IMG/VR virus record: IMGVR_UViG_3300037961_001370
Location: 1 to 29,340 of that record
Source of the DNA: a virus
DNA: 29,340 nt
Reading direction: 5' to 3' (one strand)
Below the pieces are notes generated by a model that had not been told where the DNA came from, did not search any database, and saw only the letters and a list, made by a program, of their open reading frames with translations. Each line of letters starts with the position of its first letter. The stretch's first letter is position 1. A program made the translations under genes and the position numbers. Of this stretch, positions 22,992 through 29,112 are shown in pieces.

Positions 22992-23476
22992 AATTTTATT
23001 TTTACGTCAAACCCTCTTTTTTCAAGTTCGTTATATATTTCTTTTGCTGCGACTGCGTCACCTTCTTTTATGGTGATGACAATATCGTCATTGGTTTCGT
23101 CGTCTATTTTGTCAATGTTAAGTCCGAGTTCTATTTCTTTGAATCCCCATTCTTTCAATTCTTCAATTTCGAAATTACTTAACAAGTCAAAATCCCAGTC
23201 CCCTCCCGACTTGTTTAATCGGATGTTCAATTCCATTTCTTCTTCTTTTGTTAAGAACAACGCAACGCAATCAATCTCTTTATACTTTAATTCTTTACAT
23301 ACTTTCAACCTTTGATGACCGCCGATGACGGTGAAGTCTTTGTTGATAATAATTGGGTCAACAAGTCCAAATTTTTCAATTGACTGCTTTAAATCGTTGT
23401 ATTGTTTTTTACTTATCTGCCGGGGATTGTATCCCGCGGGTTTTAATTTATTTATAGATATCTTTTCGACTTTCAT
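22988..23476 (-). CDS. ParB/sulfiredoxin-fold nuclease-like protein
   Basis: A 162-aa protein with a ParB N-terminal-type domain: ISINKLKPAGYNPRQISKKQYNDLKQSIEKFGLVDPIIIN (6-45) and VIGGHQRLKVCKELKY (about 50-65), the conserved GxHR-like motif. No C-terminal partition helix-turn-helix is seen. A Lys/Glu-rich tail follows, with a final KKEIYNELEKRGFDVKIKL-like helix and strand. Short ParB-fold proteins in phages are usually paired with methyltransferases or terminases and may bind or nick DNA, or hydrolyse CTP. It overlaps the HNH gene by 29 nt and the methyltransferase by 4 nt. Confidence 0.85.
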   Translation of the reverse strand: MKVEKISINKLKPAGYNPRQISKKQYNDLKQSIEKFGLVDPIIINKDFTVIGGHQRLKVCKELKYKEIDCVALFLTKEEEMELNIRLNKSGGDWDFDLLSNFEIEELKEWGFKEIELGLNIDKIDDETNDDIVITIKEGDAVAAKEIYNELEKRGFDVKIKL

Positions 23477-23741
23477 CTAATTTTTTATTTAATTCTATTA
23501 ATCCATATATTTGGTGACACACATTTTCTAGGTGACGTATTCTCGCGAACATATTAAACATTCCATCGGAATCCGCTTTGATGTGACAATCCCGACACAA
23601 TCCACACAAATTTTCAATGAAGTCCTTGTCTTTCTTTTTTCCAAACTTTGATTGTTTTGTCAAATGATGAACGTCAACCGCTTGAGATCCGCACATCTCG
23701 CACGGAATAAAGTCACCGGCTTCATAATTGAAAAAATCCAT
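23448..23741 (-). CDS. HNH-type zinc nuclease-like protein
   Basis: A 97-aa protein from the chosen ATG at 23741 (a GTG at 23765 would add eight residues and overlap the next gene). Motifs are CEMCG (Cys14, Cys17), VDVHHLTKQSKF (His25, His26) and ENLCGLCRDCHIKAD (Asn44, Cys49, Cys52, His53). This is the CxxC-HH-N-CxxCH layout of zinc-stabilised HNH proteins. Near terminase genes, HNH proteins often assist DNA cleavage in packaging; this one may do so or be a free nuclease. It overlaps the ParB-like gene by 29 nt. Confidence 0.8.
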   Translation of the reverse strand: MDFFNYEAGDFIPCEMCGSQAVDVHHLTKQSKFGKKKDKDFIENLCGLCRDCHIKADSDGMFNMFARIRHLENVCHQIYGLIELNKKLDESRKDIYK

Positions 23742-23748
23742 GTAAACT

Positions 23749-23907
23749 TTAGTATGGTGCTTCACTCTTTTGTTTTCTTTTAATCATGTTGAAATTGTCT
23801 TTCAATCCGGACACAACGAATTTTCCATTACAAAAGAAACATCCATTGTCTTTCATTAATGTCATTCGAATACAATGACAACAAAATCTATAAATTTGAT
23901 TTTTCAT
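23749..23907 (-). CDS. Small zinc-finger-like protein (52 aa)
   Basis: A 52-aa protein, beginning MKNQIYRFCCHCIRM. It has two Cys clusters: CCHC at residues 9-12 and CFFC at 23-26, consistent with one zinc site, then a basic C-terminal half (KRKQKSEAPY). The start (ATG at 23907) overlaps the TGA of the upstream gene as ATGA, and its stop lies 8 nt before the HNH ATG at 23741, so it fits the operon exactly. It could be a nucleic-acid or protein adaptor. The family is not recognised. Confidence 0.65.
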   Translation of the reverse strand: MKNQIYRFCCHCIRMTLMKDNGCFFCNGKFVVSGLKDNFNMIKRKQKSEAPY

Positions 23908-24269
23908 ATATCACAACTTTTTTCATAAACCTTTTTTAAATTTTCTAAGGTTCTTTTATTACACGGGCCACAACTTGACCATTTGGCCGGAGTGTTGAAC
24001 ACCGCCTTATATATTCCGTTTAAAATACTTTGATTCTTTCGATTCACCATTGTTGTTTTTTCAACTTCGGGAATCACTGATTCATATATTTCTTTTTCAT
24101 CTTTTGTGAATGGTCTTATGTTTTTAAAGTTGGGAAACATATTGTTCAACTTTTGTTGTCTTTCTTCACATCCACAATCGTCACCAAAGATTGTTTTGAC
24201 CAACTTTGAAAGACCTGTTTTGTCCGTGAACTTTTTTATGTCGTCGCCAAGACCTTTACTTTTTTTCAT
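23904..24269 (-). CDS. Conserved phage protein of KGLGD...CGC type
   Basis: A 121-aa protein starting MKKSKGLGDDIKKFTDKTGLSKLVKTIF, followed by DDCGCEERQQKLNNMFPNF and, near the C-terminus, WSSCGPCNKRTLENLKKVYEKSC. I recognise the KGLGD / TGL / CGC..R...LN..FP pattern as recurrent in Bacteroidota phage genomes close to terminase genes, with no known function. Four or more Cys residues in CGC and CGPC could bind metal. The ATG at 24269 is chosen over the open frame to 24323 because it overlaps a 31-aa membrane ORF stop as ATGA. Confidence 0.7.
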   Translation of the reverse strand: MKKSKGLGDDIKKFTDKTGLSKLVKTIFGDDCGCEERQQKLNNMFPNFKNIRPFTKDEKEIYESVIPEVEKTTMVNRKNQSILNGIYKAVFNTPAKWSSCGPCNKRTLENLKKVYEKSCDI

Positions 24270-24361
24270 CGTAATGTTAAAATAAATATTAATACTATAA
24301 TAACACCAATAACAAACATACATTTGTTCGCGAATTCTTCTGTTTTTTTACTTCTGTTCAT
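24266..24361 (-). CDS. Single-pass membrane microprotein (31 aa)
   Basis: A 31-aa reading frame: a charged N-terminus (MNRSKKTEEFANKC) then one hydrophobic helix (MFVIGVIIVLIFILTL). Its ATG overlaps the end of the sigma-like gene by 14 nt, and its TGA overlaps the ATG at 24269 as ATGA, filling an otherwise unexplained 78-nt gap. Tiny membrane peptides like this are frequent in phage early or middle operons and often act on host membrane proteins; nothing specific can be said here. Confidence 0.5.
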   Translation of the reverse strand: MNRSKKTEEFANKCMFVIGVIIVLIFILTLR

Positions 24362-24905
24362 TAAATATCTTTTTTACTTTTACTATTGATTTATATAATG
24401 TGTTTCGACTTATTCCACATTGATTTGAAAATTGTGTCAATGACATTCCAGTCATTGTGTAAATTCTGAAACACTCCGAATCGAACCAGTGTATCTCTTT
24501 TAATTTTTTGTTCACACGTTCCAAATCCTTTTCAAACTTTTCTTTTTGTTTCACCCCGTCTTCTTCAATCATTCTGTGAATCCGTCCGGGTGTGTTGTTG
24601 ATATATTGGTCTTGCCATGTTCCAATTGAAAACTTGTCATTTATAATTTGATAATACTTTTTATATTTCTTATAAAATGGTGACGTTTTTGAGTGATATT
24701 GGTTGACCATGATTCGAGCAATCCAAAAAATCAATTCGTTCTTGTCAATTAAACTTTCAATCTTGTTTTTATCACTATCATATAAATTCACAATCGTGTC
24801 GTGAAGTAAGTCTTCACTATTGTATTTTTTCCCACTTGTTATCTTGTCCGAAATTTCTTTCAGTTTTTTATAATTCTTTTCAAGATAATTGTTCAGTTTT
24901 AACAC
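24348..24905 (-). CDS. Sigma-factor-like helix-turn-helix regulator
   Basis: A 185-aa protein with two-part sigma-70-like layout. Residues about 15-80 resemble region 2 (SEDLLHDTIVNLYDSDKNK, ELIFWIARIMVNQYHSKTSPFYKKYKKY). Residues about 150-182 resemble a region 4 helix-turn-helix (MSLTQFSNQCGISRNTLYKSIVKVKKIF). Divergent proteins of this kind are common in Flavobacteriia phages and may direct late transcription. The start is a GTG at 24905, inside the end of the preceding gene (26-nt overlap); no ATG is available. It is the best candidate in the window to recognise the repeated 27-bp late promoter element. Confidence 0.65.
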   Translation of the reverse strand: MLKLNNYLEKNYKKLKEISDKITSGKKYNSEDLLHDTIVNLYDSDKNKIESLIDKNELIFWIARIMVNQYHSKTSPFYKKYKKYYQIINDKFSIGTWQDQYINNTPGRIHRMIEEDGVKQKEKFEKDLERVNKKLKEIHWFDSECFRIYTMTGMSLTQFSNQCGISRNTLYKSIVKVKKIFNEQK

Positions 24906-25185
24906 AATTTATAATTGACGGCGTATTTATATTTTTTAACATGTCATATTCCACCTTCGACAACCTTCCGGTCTCTATTTCAACAACATCAAATCTTTCA
25001 TTGATTTTTTTATAAATATAATCAAGTATTGATTTGTTTTGTTTGATGTCCCTTAATATATAATTTTTTTCAAGATGGTGTCCGCCCTCTTTGTGAATTA
25101 TTGTGAACAAGTAATTGTTTATATCTGTGTGATTCCAATAATATCTTTCGTTTCTACTATTAAAAAATGTCTTCTTGATTTTCAA
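24880..25185 (-). CDS. Hypothetical protein (101 aa, TTG start)
   Basis: A 101-aa protein, basic at the N-terminus (MKIKKTFFNSRNERYYWNH) with alternating polar and hydrophobic stretches. The frame has a stop (TGA) shortly upstream and no ATG before residue 81, so a TTG at 25185 is the only reasonable start. It overlaps the DUF3127 gene by 26 nt and the sigma-like gene by 26 nt. The snug fit supports it as a gene; the non-ATG start weakens that. A region of its coding sequence (25009-25020) carries the TATA block of the late promoter but not its CAAAA part. Confidence 0.5.
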   Translation of the reverse strand: MKIKKTFFNSRNERYYWNHTDINNYLFTIIHKEGGHHLEKNYILRDIKQNKSILDYIYKKINERFDVVEIETGRLSKVEYDMLKNINTPSIINCVKTEQLS

Positions 25186-25456
25186 TTGATATGTTTTTAA
25201 TCATTAACGCATTGAACCACCTGTCATTCCATTCCCTTGACTTGATATAAAATTCTATATTGACAATTGAATCTTCTACGATATTGTCTTTATGTAGTTG
25301 GATATTTTCTTTTCCAAATATCTCAAATTGATGATGGTGTTCAAAGTCGGAATCAAGTTCACGGATTGTCACCAAAAGTTTTTCAAAGGTTTCCCCCGCT
25401 TTAGATTCGATTTCTTCATTTTTTATTTCTGTTATTCGTCCTCTTATTTTATACAT
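25160..25456 (-). CDS. DUF3127-like (OB-fold) protein
   Basis: A 98-aa protein. The pattern RGRITEIKNEEI, then HHQFEIFGKENIQLHKDN, then VNIEFYIKSREWNDRWFNALMIKNI matches the DUF3127 family, small OB-fold proteins of Bacteroidota related to ssDNA-binding proteins. The REWNxRxF motif is characteristic. It likely binds ssDNA during phage replication or recombination. It starts 11 nt before the stop-end of the VRR-NUC gene in the same operon, next to a nuclease, which fits a DNA-metabolism role. Confidence 0.7.
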   Translation of the reverse strand: MYKIRGRITEIKNEEIESKAGETFEKLLVTIRELDSDFEHHHQFEIFGKENIQLHKDNIVEDSIVNIEFYIKSREWNDRWFNALMIKNISIENQEDIF

Positions 25457-25467
25457 AGTTTTAAATT

Positions 25468-25815
25468 TTAAATTATTTTATTATTGATATATCGGTCAAT
25501 GACTTCTTTTGTTTCTTCAAATCCATAAGTGATTTCACAAACATAATTTCTGCCATTTAATTTATGACGCCACAACAATTGTTCTTTTGTTGCACGTCCT
25601 TTTTTTGTTTTGATTTCTAAGAACAAGCCGTGAAATTTTCCAACAGGTTCCATGACCATGAGGTCGGGAAACCCCTTGACGTATCCGGTGGCCTTCATCA
25701 TTCTAGCTTGTTTTATTGATGTTCTTAATCCGCCAGCACTTGCACAATATAAAACATTTGGATATTGTAATTTAATATAATTAACAATCGCTTTTTGAAT
25801 GTCTCTTTCTTTCAT
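25468..25815 (-). CDS. VRR-NUC domain nuclease
   Basis: A 115-aa stand-alone VRR-NUC protein, a PD-(D/E)xK-superfamily nuclease. Visible motifs are the N-terminal QKAIVNYIKLQYP helix, SAGGLRTSIKQARMMKATGYVKGFPDLMV with catalytic Asp51, GLFLEIKTKKGRATKEQ with Glu67 and Lys69, and Gln79. Phage VRR-NUC proteins often resolve branched DNA such as Holliday junctions. All active-site residues appear present. Its ATG overlaps a 38-aa membrane gene stop as ATGA, and it precedes the DUF3127 gene by 11 nt. Confidence 0.9.
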   Translation of the reverse strand: MKERDIQKAIVNYIKLQYPNVLYCASAGGLRTSIKQARMMKATGYVKGFPDLMVMEPVGKFHGLFLEIKTKKGRATKEQLLWRHKLNGRNYVCEITYGFEETKEVIDRYINNKII

Positions 25816-25928
25816 CTATAAAATTTATAAATTATATATGACATTATTGGTGTTGTCATTAGTATTGTAATTATATTCAAATGGGGTTCACCACAAATTC
25901 CAAATATATGTTTTAAAAATTCTAACAT
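25812..25928 (-). CDS. Single-pass membrane microprotein GEPH type (38 aa)
   Basis: A 38-aa gene: MLEFLKHIFGICGEPHLNII, then a hydrophobic stretch and a basic tail (YKFYR). The CGEPH motif just before the membrane segment looks conserved; I recall similar short proteins in other Flavobacteriia phages. The ATG at 25928 overlaps the end of the methyltransferase-like gene by 7 nt and the TGA overlaps the VRR-NUC ATG as ATGA. These overlaps fill the otherwise unexplained 106-nt gap. Likely an inner-membrane peptide; function unknown. Confidence 0.6.
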   Translation of the reverse strand: MLEFLKHIFGICGEPHLNIITILMTTPIMSYIIYKFYR

Positions 25929-26587
25929 AAACTTTCTAAAATTTCTCTGCATAATTCAGGCGGGACAATACTTCTTTCATAATTTCCTTTTAACCCCTGC
26001 GTCCCTGTTGTTTTTGAGCCGCGTGGCGCCTTTTCATGATGACAATTGCAATTTTTTTGTCTGTAATTGCACATAGGTCGCGGTTGCCACCCTTTAGGAT
26101 TAAACCAGTCAGCCAGATGATTTGTCCAAATGTCGGTTGGCTTAAGTTTTGTGTCGCCGTATTGACAATAACAAACTGTTGTTCTATTTAACCCCTTGAC
26201 AACATCTAATTTTCTTAATTTTCCACGGGGGTTTTCTATGAAATAGAAGTCGGGGTTTAAAAAATTAATTAGATCTATAGTTTTTTGAACTATCTTGACC
26301 CCCAATTCTGCTTTTTCTGTTTTTGGTGTGTGGTCTTTGTTCCAGTGGTGTCCGATACTTGCAACGCTAAACGCCGTGCATGGTGGCGAAGCCCAAACAA
26401 TATCAACATTGTCAATCCCCTTTTCAAATAATTTTTCCATTAACAAGTGATTGTCTAAATCTAGAATGTCAATTACTAAATCTATCTTTTCAAAATTCAC
26501 GATGTCCGTCGTGAAAGTCAACATTCCCATTTGTTCCGCCACTTTACTGAATGACCTTGACCCCGCAAATAATTCCAATACTTTCAT
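25922..26587 (-). CDS. Short cytosine-methyltransferase-like protein
   Basis: A 221-aa protein with a C5-methyltransferase core: motif I MKVLELFAGSRSFSKVAE (1-18), motif IV WASPPCTAFSVASIG with Cys70, and motif VI FYFIENPRGKL (116-123). Motifs VIII-X and a full target-recognition domain are missing. The C-terminal half is instead Cys/His-rich (MCNYRQKNCNCHHEKAPRG). Such short versions are common in phages and may be modification enzymes of unknown specificity or inactive homologues. I chose the ATG at 26587 because the frame-open start at 26614 would overlap the upstream gene by 16 nt. Confidence 0.75.
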   Translation of the reverse strand: MKVLELFAGSRSFSKVAEQMGMLTFTTDIVNFEKIDLVIDILDLDNHLLMEKLFEKGIDNVDIVWASPPCTAFSVASIGHHWNKDHTPKTEKAELGVKIVQKTIDLINFLNPDFYFIENPRGKLRKLDVVKGLNRTTVCYCQYGDTKLKPTDIWTNHLADWFNPKGWQPRPMCNYRQKNCNCHHEKAPRGSKTTGTQGLKGNYERSIVPPELCREILESLC

Positions 26588-26598
26588 TTTTTTATATT

Positions 26599-27357
26599 TT
26601 ATCCTTTTATCCATTTTGTTCCCGCGTTCGGTGAATATATACTTTTATAACCAAGACTTTTCAAATGTTTATAATACTCATTTCTTTTCGTTTGGTCAAG
26701 TCTCTTGTCAAACATTTCATCGTAGTGTTCGGGGAAACCAGATTTGTTCTTATTGAACCCATTTGAAGCCCACCTTGAAAGGCGTCTTGACGTGTTCCAT
26801 GTCTTTTCCATTTGGAATCTCATTTTACCACCTTTTCCCGTTTCTGTCCAGTAATCAATAAATTCTTCGTGATATTCATTATACGAATCTATTTTTCTAA
26901 CTTCTTTTTGAAAATCGCTTTCGGTTTCTGGAATATAGATTTTCTTTACTTTACTTTTCTTTACTTTACTTTTCTTTACTTTACTAGGATTGCTGTCGGA
27001 ATGCGACCGCATAACGTTTGTATTGTCCCATCGTTTCTTTGCATTTAAAGACGCTTTGATTGATTTGTTGTTGATTTCCTTAATTTGTTTCAAAAGTCTC
27101 TTAGAATGAAACAATTCACCCTCTATGACAAAAAGGTCAAAGTCTTCAATAACTTGTTTCAATTTTTCCGGTTCACATTGTAACCCATAGGCTAAACTTT
27201 CCAGATCCAAAATACAAAGTTCATTTTCTTCGGTGAACAACAATTCTAATAAAGCGAAGTAAATCCCGTAAAATTCCCACCCTCCGACACGTCTCAATTT
27301 GATTAATTTCAAATCATTCCGCGCATTTGAATCGTGTGTGAAGTATGTTTTTTTCAT
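26599..27357 (-). CDS. DUF4373-like replication initiation protein
   Basis: A 252-aa protein. The N-terminal domain (YFTHDSNARNDLKLIKLRRVGGWEFYGIYFALLELLF) matches the Lin1244/Lin1753 or DUF4373-type winged-helix domain found in phage replication proteins of the DnaD-like group. Then comes SIKASLNAKKRWD, a repetitive linker KVKKSKVKKSKVKK (about 125-139), and a C-terminal region with YHEEFIDYWTETGKGGKMRFQMEKTWNTSRRLSRW. I chose the ATG at 27357 because the frame-open extension to 27420 runs through an inverted repeat. The linker is encoded by perfect 15-bp repeats that could act as origin iterons. It likely loads the helicase. Confidence 0.7.
   Translation of the reverse strand: MKKTYFTHDSNARNDLKLIKLRRVGGWEFYGIYFALLELLFTEENELCILDLESLAYGLQCEPEKLKQVIEDFDLFVIEGELFHSKRLLKQIKEINNKSIKASLNAKKRWDNTNVMRSHSDSNPSKVKKSKVKKSKVKKIYIPETESDFQKEVRKIDSYNEYHEEFIDYWTETGKGGKMRFQMEKTWNTSRRLSRWASNGFNKNKSGFPEHYDEMFDKRLDQTKRNEYYKHLKSLGYKSIYSPNAGTKWIKG
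26940..26984 (-). repeat. Three perfect 15-bp direct repeats inside the replication gene
   Basis: Three back-to-back identical copies of TTTTCTTTACTTTAC (plus-strand reading) at 26940-26954, 26955-26969 and 26970-26984. On the minus strand they encode the repeated pentapeptide KVKKS in the linker of the replication protein. Short in-gene repeats of this type can be origin iterons, as in the lambda O gene, or simple slippage products. Confidence 0.9.
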
Positions 27358-27378
27358 ATTCTGTTTTTTATAATAAAA

Positions 27379-27428
27379 CCCCAAGGTGTGTCCCCAAAAA
27401 TAGAAAAAACAACAAGACACACCAAGGG
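27379..27428 (-). terminator. Inverted repeat before the replication gene
   Basis: Minus strand: CCC-TT-GGTGTGTC, a 23-base loop, then GACACACC-TT-GGGG and TTTTATTATAAAAAA. The inner stem is 8 bp and the outer stem 3 bp, with a TT/TT internal loop. It fills most of the 81-nt gap between the 132-aa gene and the replication gene. It may be a terminator with a long loop, or an operator or origin structure. Confidence 0.5.
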
Positions 27429-27438
27429 ATAAGAAATT

Positions 27439-27837
27439 TTATTTTTGTTTGAACGCGTCGGCCTCGTCTTCACCATAAACATCAACCAAACCGGATAGTT
27501 TTATGACGATTCTCGACAAACAACGTTTCTCAGCCATACATACCGGATAAGAATTTGTGTTGTTATATGGTGCGACTTCGCCAAAAGATTGACACGTTTG
27601 AACCTCTCCCGTTTCTGAATTTGTCATCGTTCCAGTTCCTAACACCACCGCGAATTTTTGGTCACCGGATAATTTTTGAAGCTGGTATGTAACAGAAATT
27701 TGAAGTGCGTTTTGTATCGTCTCGATTCCCGACCGCGTAATGATATGTTTTTTTTTCGCACCAAATTTCAATTGAAAAATATCCGATTCTTTTAATTTAT
27801 ATTTTAAATATAATTCTTTTAATTGTTCTCTTTCCAT
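27439..27837 (-). CDS. Hypothetical protein, possible DNA-recombination or ssDNA-binding type
   Basis: A 132-aa protein: LYLKYKLKESDIFQLKFGAKKKHIITRSGIETIQNAL (about 9-45), VLGTGTMTNSETGEVQTCQSFGE, and MAEKRCLSRIVIKLSGLVDVYGEDEADAF near the C-terminus. The MAEKRxLxRxVLK-L motif recurs in phage recombination or ssDNA-annealing-like proteins, but I cannot assign a named family with confidence. It overlaps the upstream gene by 19 nt and lies just before the replication gene, which fits a DNA-metabolism role. Confidence 0.6.
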   Translation of the reverse strand: MEREQLKELYLKYKLKESDIFQLKFGAKKKHIITRSGIETIQNALQISVTYQLQKLSGDQKFAVVLGTGTMTNSETGEVQTCQSFGEVAPYNNTNSYPVCMAEKRCLSRIVIKLSGLVDVYGEDEADAFKQK

Positions 27838-28199
27838 TTTTTATTTTTTAAATTAATAACTTCTTTACACCATCGTGGCACCCCGTAAAATTCTTCAAAG
27901 GCCAAATCCTCAAGTTCAATCATTTCTTCTTGTGTGATTAGTTTTGGGAAACTGTCAGCGTCAACAATTTCTTTTCCATTCCATTTTTTTAAGTTTAAAT
28001 TATCGATGAAGTCGCCACGCTCTGCCTTGTTGATTACTTCATTCCAATTTTTAAAATTACGCATATTTTCATATAATGCGGTGCGATAACTTTTTTTATT
28101 TAACGTATCCCGAAAGTAAATGTGAAACCATTTCCCCCCGTGGTTTGAATTGTAGGTTTTCCCAACCTTTACAAATTCCATAATGTTTTTCTTTTTCAT
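27819..28199 (-). CDS. Hypothetical protein (126 aa)
   Basis: A 126-aa protein, aromatic and basic in its N-terminal half (FVKVGKTYNSNHGGKWFHIYFRD, ALYENMRNFKNWNEVINKAERGDF) and acidic in the middle (EEMIELEDLAFEEFYG). The strand-like N-terminal half could be an OB-like fold, but this is a guess. ATGs at 28199 and 28181 are both possible; the first follows the recurrent AAATTTAAAAATAGAT leader. Not recognised. Confidence 0.6.
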   Translation of the reverse strand: MKKKNIMEFVKVGKTYNSNHGGKWFHIYFRDTLNKKSYRTALYENMRNFKNWNEVINKAERGDFIDNLNLKKWNGKEIVDADSFPKLITQEEMIELEDLAFEEFYGVPRWCKEVINLKNKKWKENN

Positions 28200-28213
28200 A
28201 TCTATTTTTAAAT

Positions 28214-28492
28214 TTAGTTTGCTTTGTGAACTCCAATCACCTTGAAATAAGTTTCGTCTTTATATAAGTTTTCAAGGATGGTTGTCAATTCGTCTTCCGT
28301 GCATTTTACTTCAATATAACCATAACCGACATTTACATCCGACATTTGTAATCCAAAGAAAGTTGGGTCATTTACCATTCCGCTATAATATCCTTTTCCG
28401 TGAATTAAATATTCATTGACCTGTGCTTGTGGTTGGAGCTTGCCATCATTCATAATTTCGTGTAATTCTTTTTGTGTTAATTCTTCACTCAT
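28214..28492 (-). CDS. Hypothetical protein (92 aa)
   Basis: A 92-aa protein: an acidic N-terminal helix (MSEELTQKELHEIMNDGKL), a Gly/Tyr-rich strand part (IHGKGYYSGMVNDPTFFGLQMSDVNVGYGYIEVKC) and a C-terminal helix-strand (DELTTILENLYKDETYFKVIGVHKA). The start overlaps a 28-aa membrane ORF stop as ATGA. No family recognised. Confidence 0.6.
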   Translation of the reverse strand: MSEELTQKELHEIMNDGKLQPQAQVNEYLIHGKGYYSGMVNDPTFFGLQMSDVNVGYGYIEVKCTEDELTTILENLYKDETYFKVIGVHKAN

Positions 28493-28575
28493 ATTCCAAA
28501 AATTAATGTTGTTAATACTCGGGCTAAAAAGTAGCCCCCAATTATTCCTAATATAATAAAGTTTATTGTTTTCAT
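28489..28575 (-). CDS. Single-pass membrane microprotein (28 aa)
   Basis: A 28-aa reading frame, almost entirely one hydrophobic helix with a glycine cluster (FIILGIIGGYFLARVL). Its ATG at 28575 overlaps the TGA of the 86-aa gene as ATGA, and its own TGA overlaps the next ATG at 28492 as ATGA. Perfect coupling at both ends in an otherwise unexplained 79-nt gap is strong evidence for a translated gene. The glycine cluster could support helix packing. Function unknown. Confidence 0.6.
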   Translation of the reverse strand: MKTINFIILGIIGGYFLARVLTTLIFGI

Positions 28576-28832
28576 AATTTGATATTCCATTTAAAAAATT
28601 TGTTTATTAATTTTTTTAATAAATCATTGTATCGGTCAACGCTGCTGTGCTTAAGTCTTTCATGAATCCATTCTTCGTCAATAGTTTTCAATTTCAAAGA
28701 TCCTTCATAAATACAATTTGAAAAATTCACATCTTCTTGTGTGTTATAATAATTTTCATCATTATGTTTTGATATTTCTTGAAGCGTGAGAAAGATTAAT
28801 TCACGCAATGCGTTTGTTGTTTTTTGATTCAT
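28572..28832 (-). CDS. Hypothetical protein (86 aa)
   Basis: An 86-aa, mainly helical protein (NALRELIFLTLQEISKHND, EEWIHERLKHSSVDRYNDLLKKLINKFFKW). It overlaps both neighbours by 4 nt (ATGA), so it is part of a translationally coupled chain of small genes. Not recognised. Confidence 0.6.
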   Translation of the reverse strand: MNQKTTNALRELIFLTLQEISKHNDENYYNTQEDVNFSNCIYEGSLKLKTIDEEWIHERLKHSSVDRYNDLLKKLINKFFKWNIKL

Positions 28833-29044
28833 ATCTTGTTTAATATATTATTAATGTCTTTTAACTTTTCCCGTTTTACATGAATGAGTTCGGTGTAAAG
28901 TTTGACTTCGGTTGTGTTGTTACTTCCGTTTAAATGTTCTGTGTATGTTGTGATGTCTCTTTCAAGGTCAACTTTGTATTGAACAAGAGCCATTTCGACA
29001 CGGAACAATTCGTATTTTGTCAATTCTATTGTAGTTGTTTTCAC
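28829..29044 (-). CDS. Small coiled-coil hypothetical protein (71 aa)
   Basis: A 71-aa helical protein with hydrophobic residues at heptad-like spacing (TKYELFRVEMALVQYKVDLERDITTY, VKLYTELIHVKREKLKDINNILNK). Probably a short helical hairpin. The start is a GTG at 29044, since no ATG is available in frame; it lies after the recurrent AATTTAAAAATAGAA leader and a terminator. Its stop overlaps the next gene as ATGA. Confidence 0.55.
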   Translation of the reverse strand: MKTTTIELTKYELFRVEMALVQYKVDLERDITTYTEHLNGSNNTTEVKLYTELIHVKREKLKDINNILNKI

Positions 29045-29070
29045 GATATTCTATTTTTAAATTAATACTA

Positions 29071-29108
29071 AAAAAAAAGGGCGGGTTTTAAGGGTGTTTC
29101 CCGCCCTT
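29071..29108 (-). terminator. Intrinsic terminator after the 51-aa zinc gene
   Basis: Minus strand: nine-base-pair stem AAGGGCGGG / CCCGCCCTT with a 14-base loop, followed by a run of U residues. It lies 5 nt after the 51-aa gene stop. Transcription of the genes below must read through it or restart between 29045 and 29070. Confidence 0.8.
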
Positions 29109-29112
29109 GTCA

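Noticed and set aside
25009-25020. Fifth copy of the late promoter TATA block
   Set aside because: TATATTTATAAA is present but the CAAAA block is not at the fixed 10-nt spacing, and the site is inside a coding region about 100 nt from the next start. Treated as chance or a degenerate remnant.
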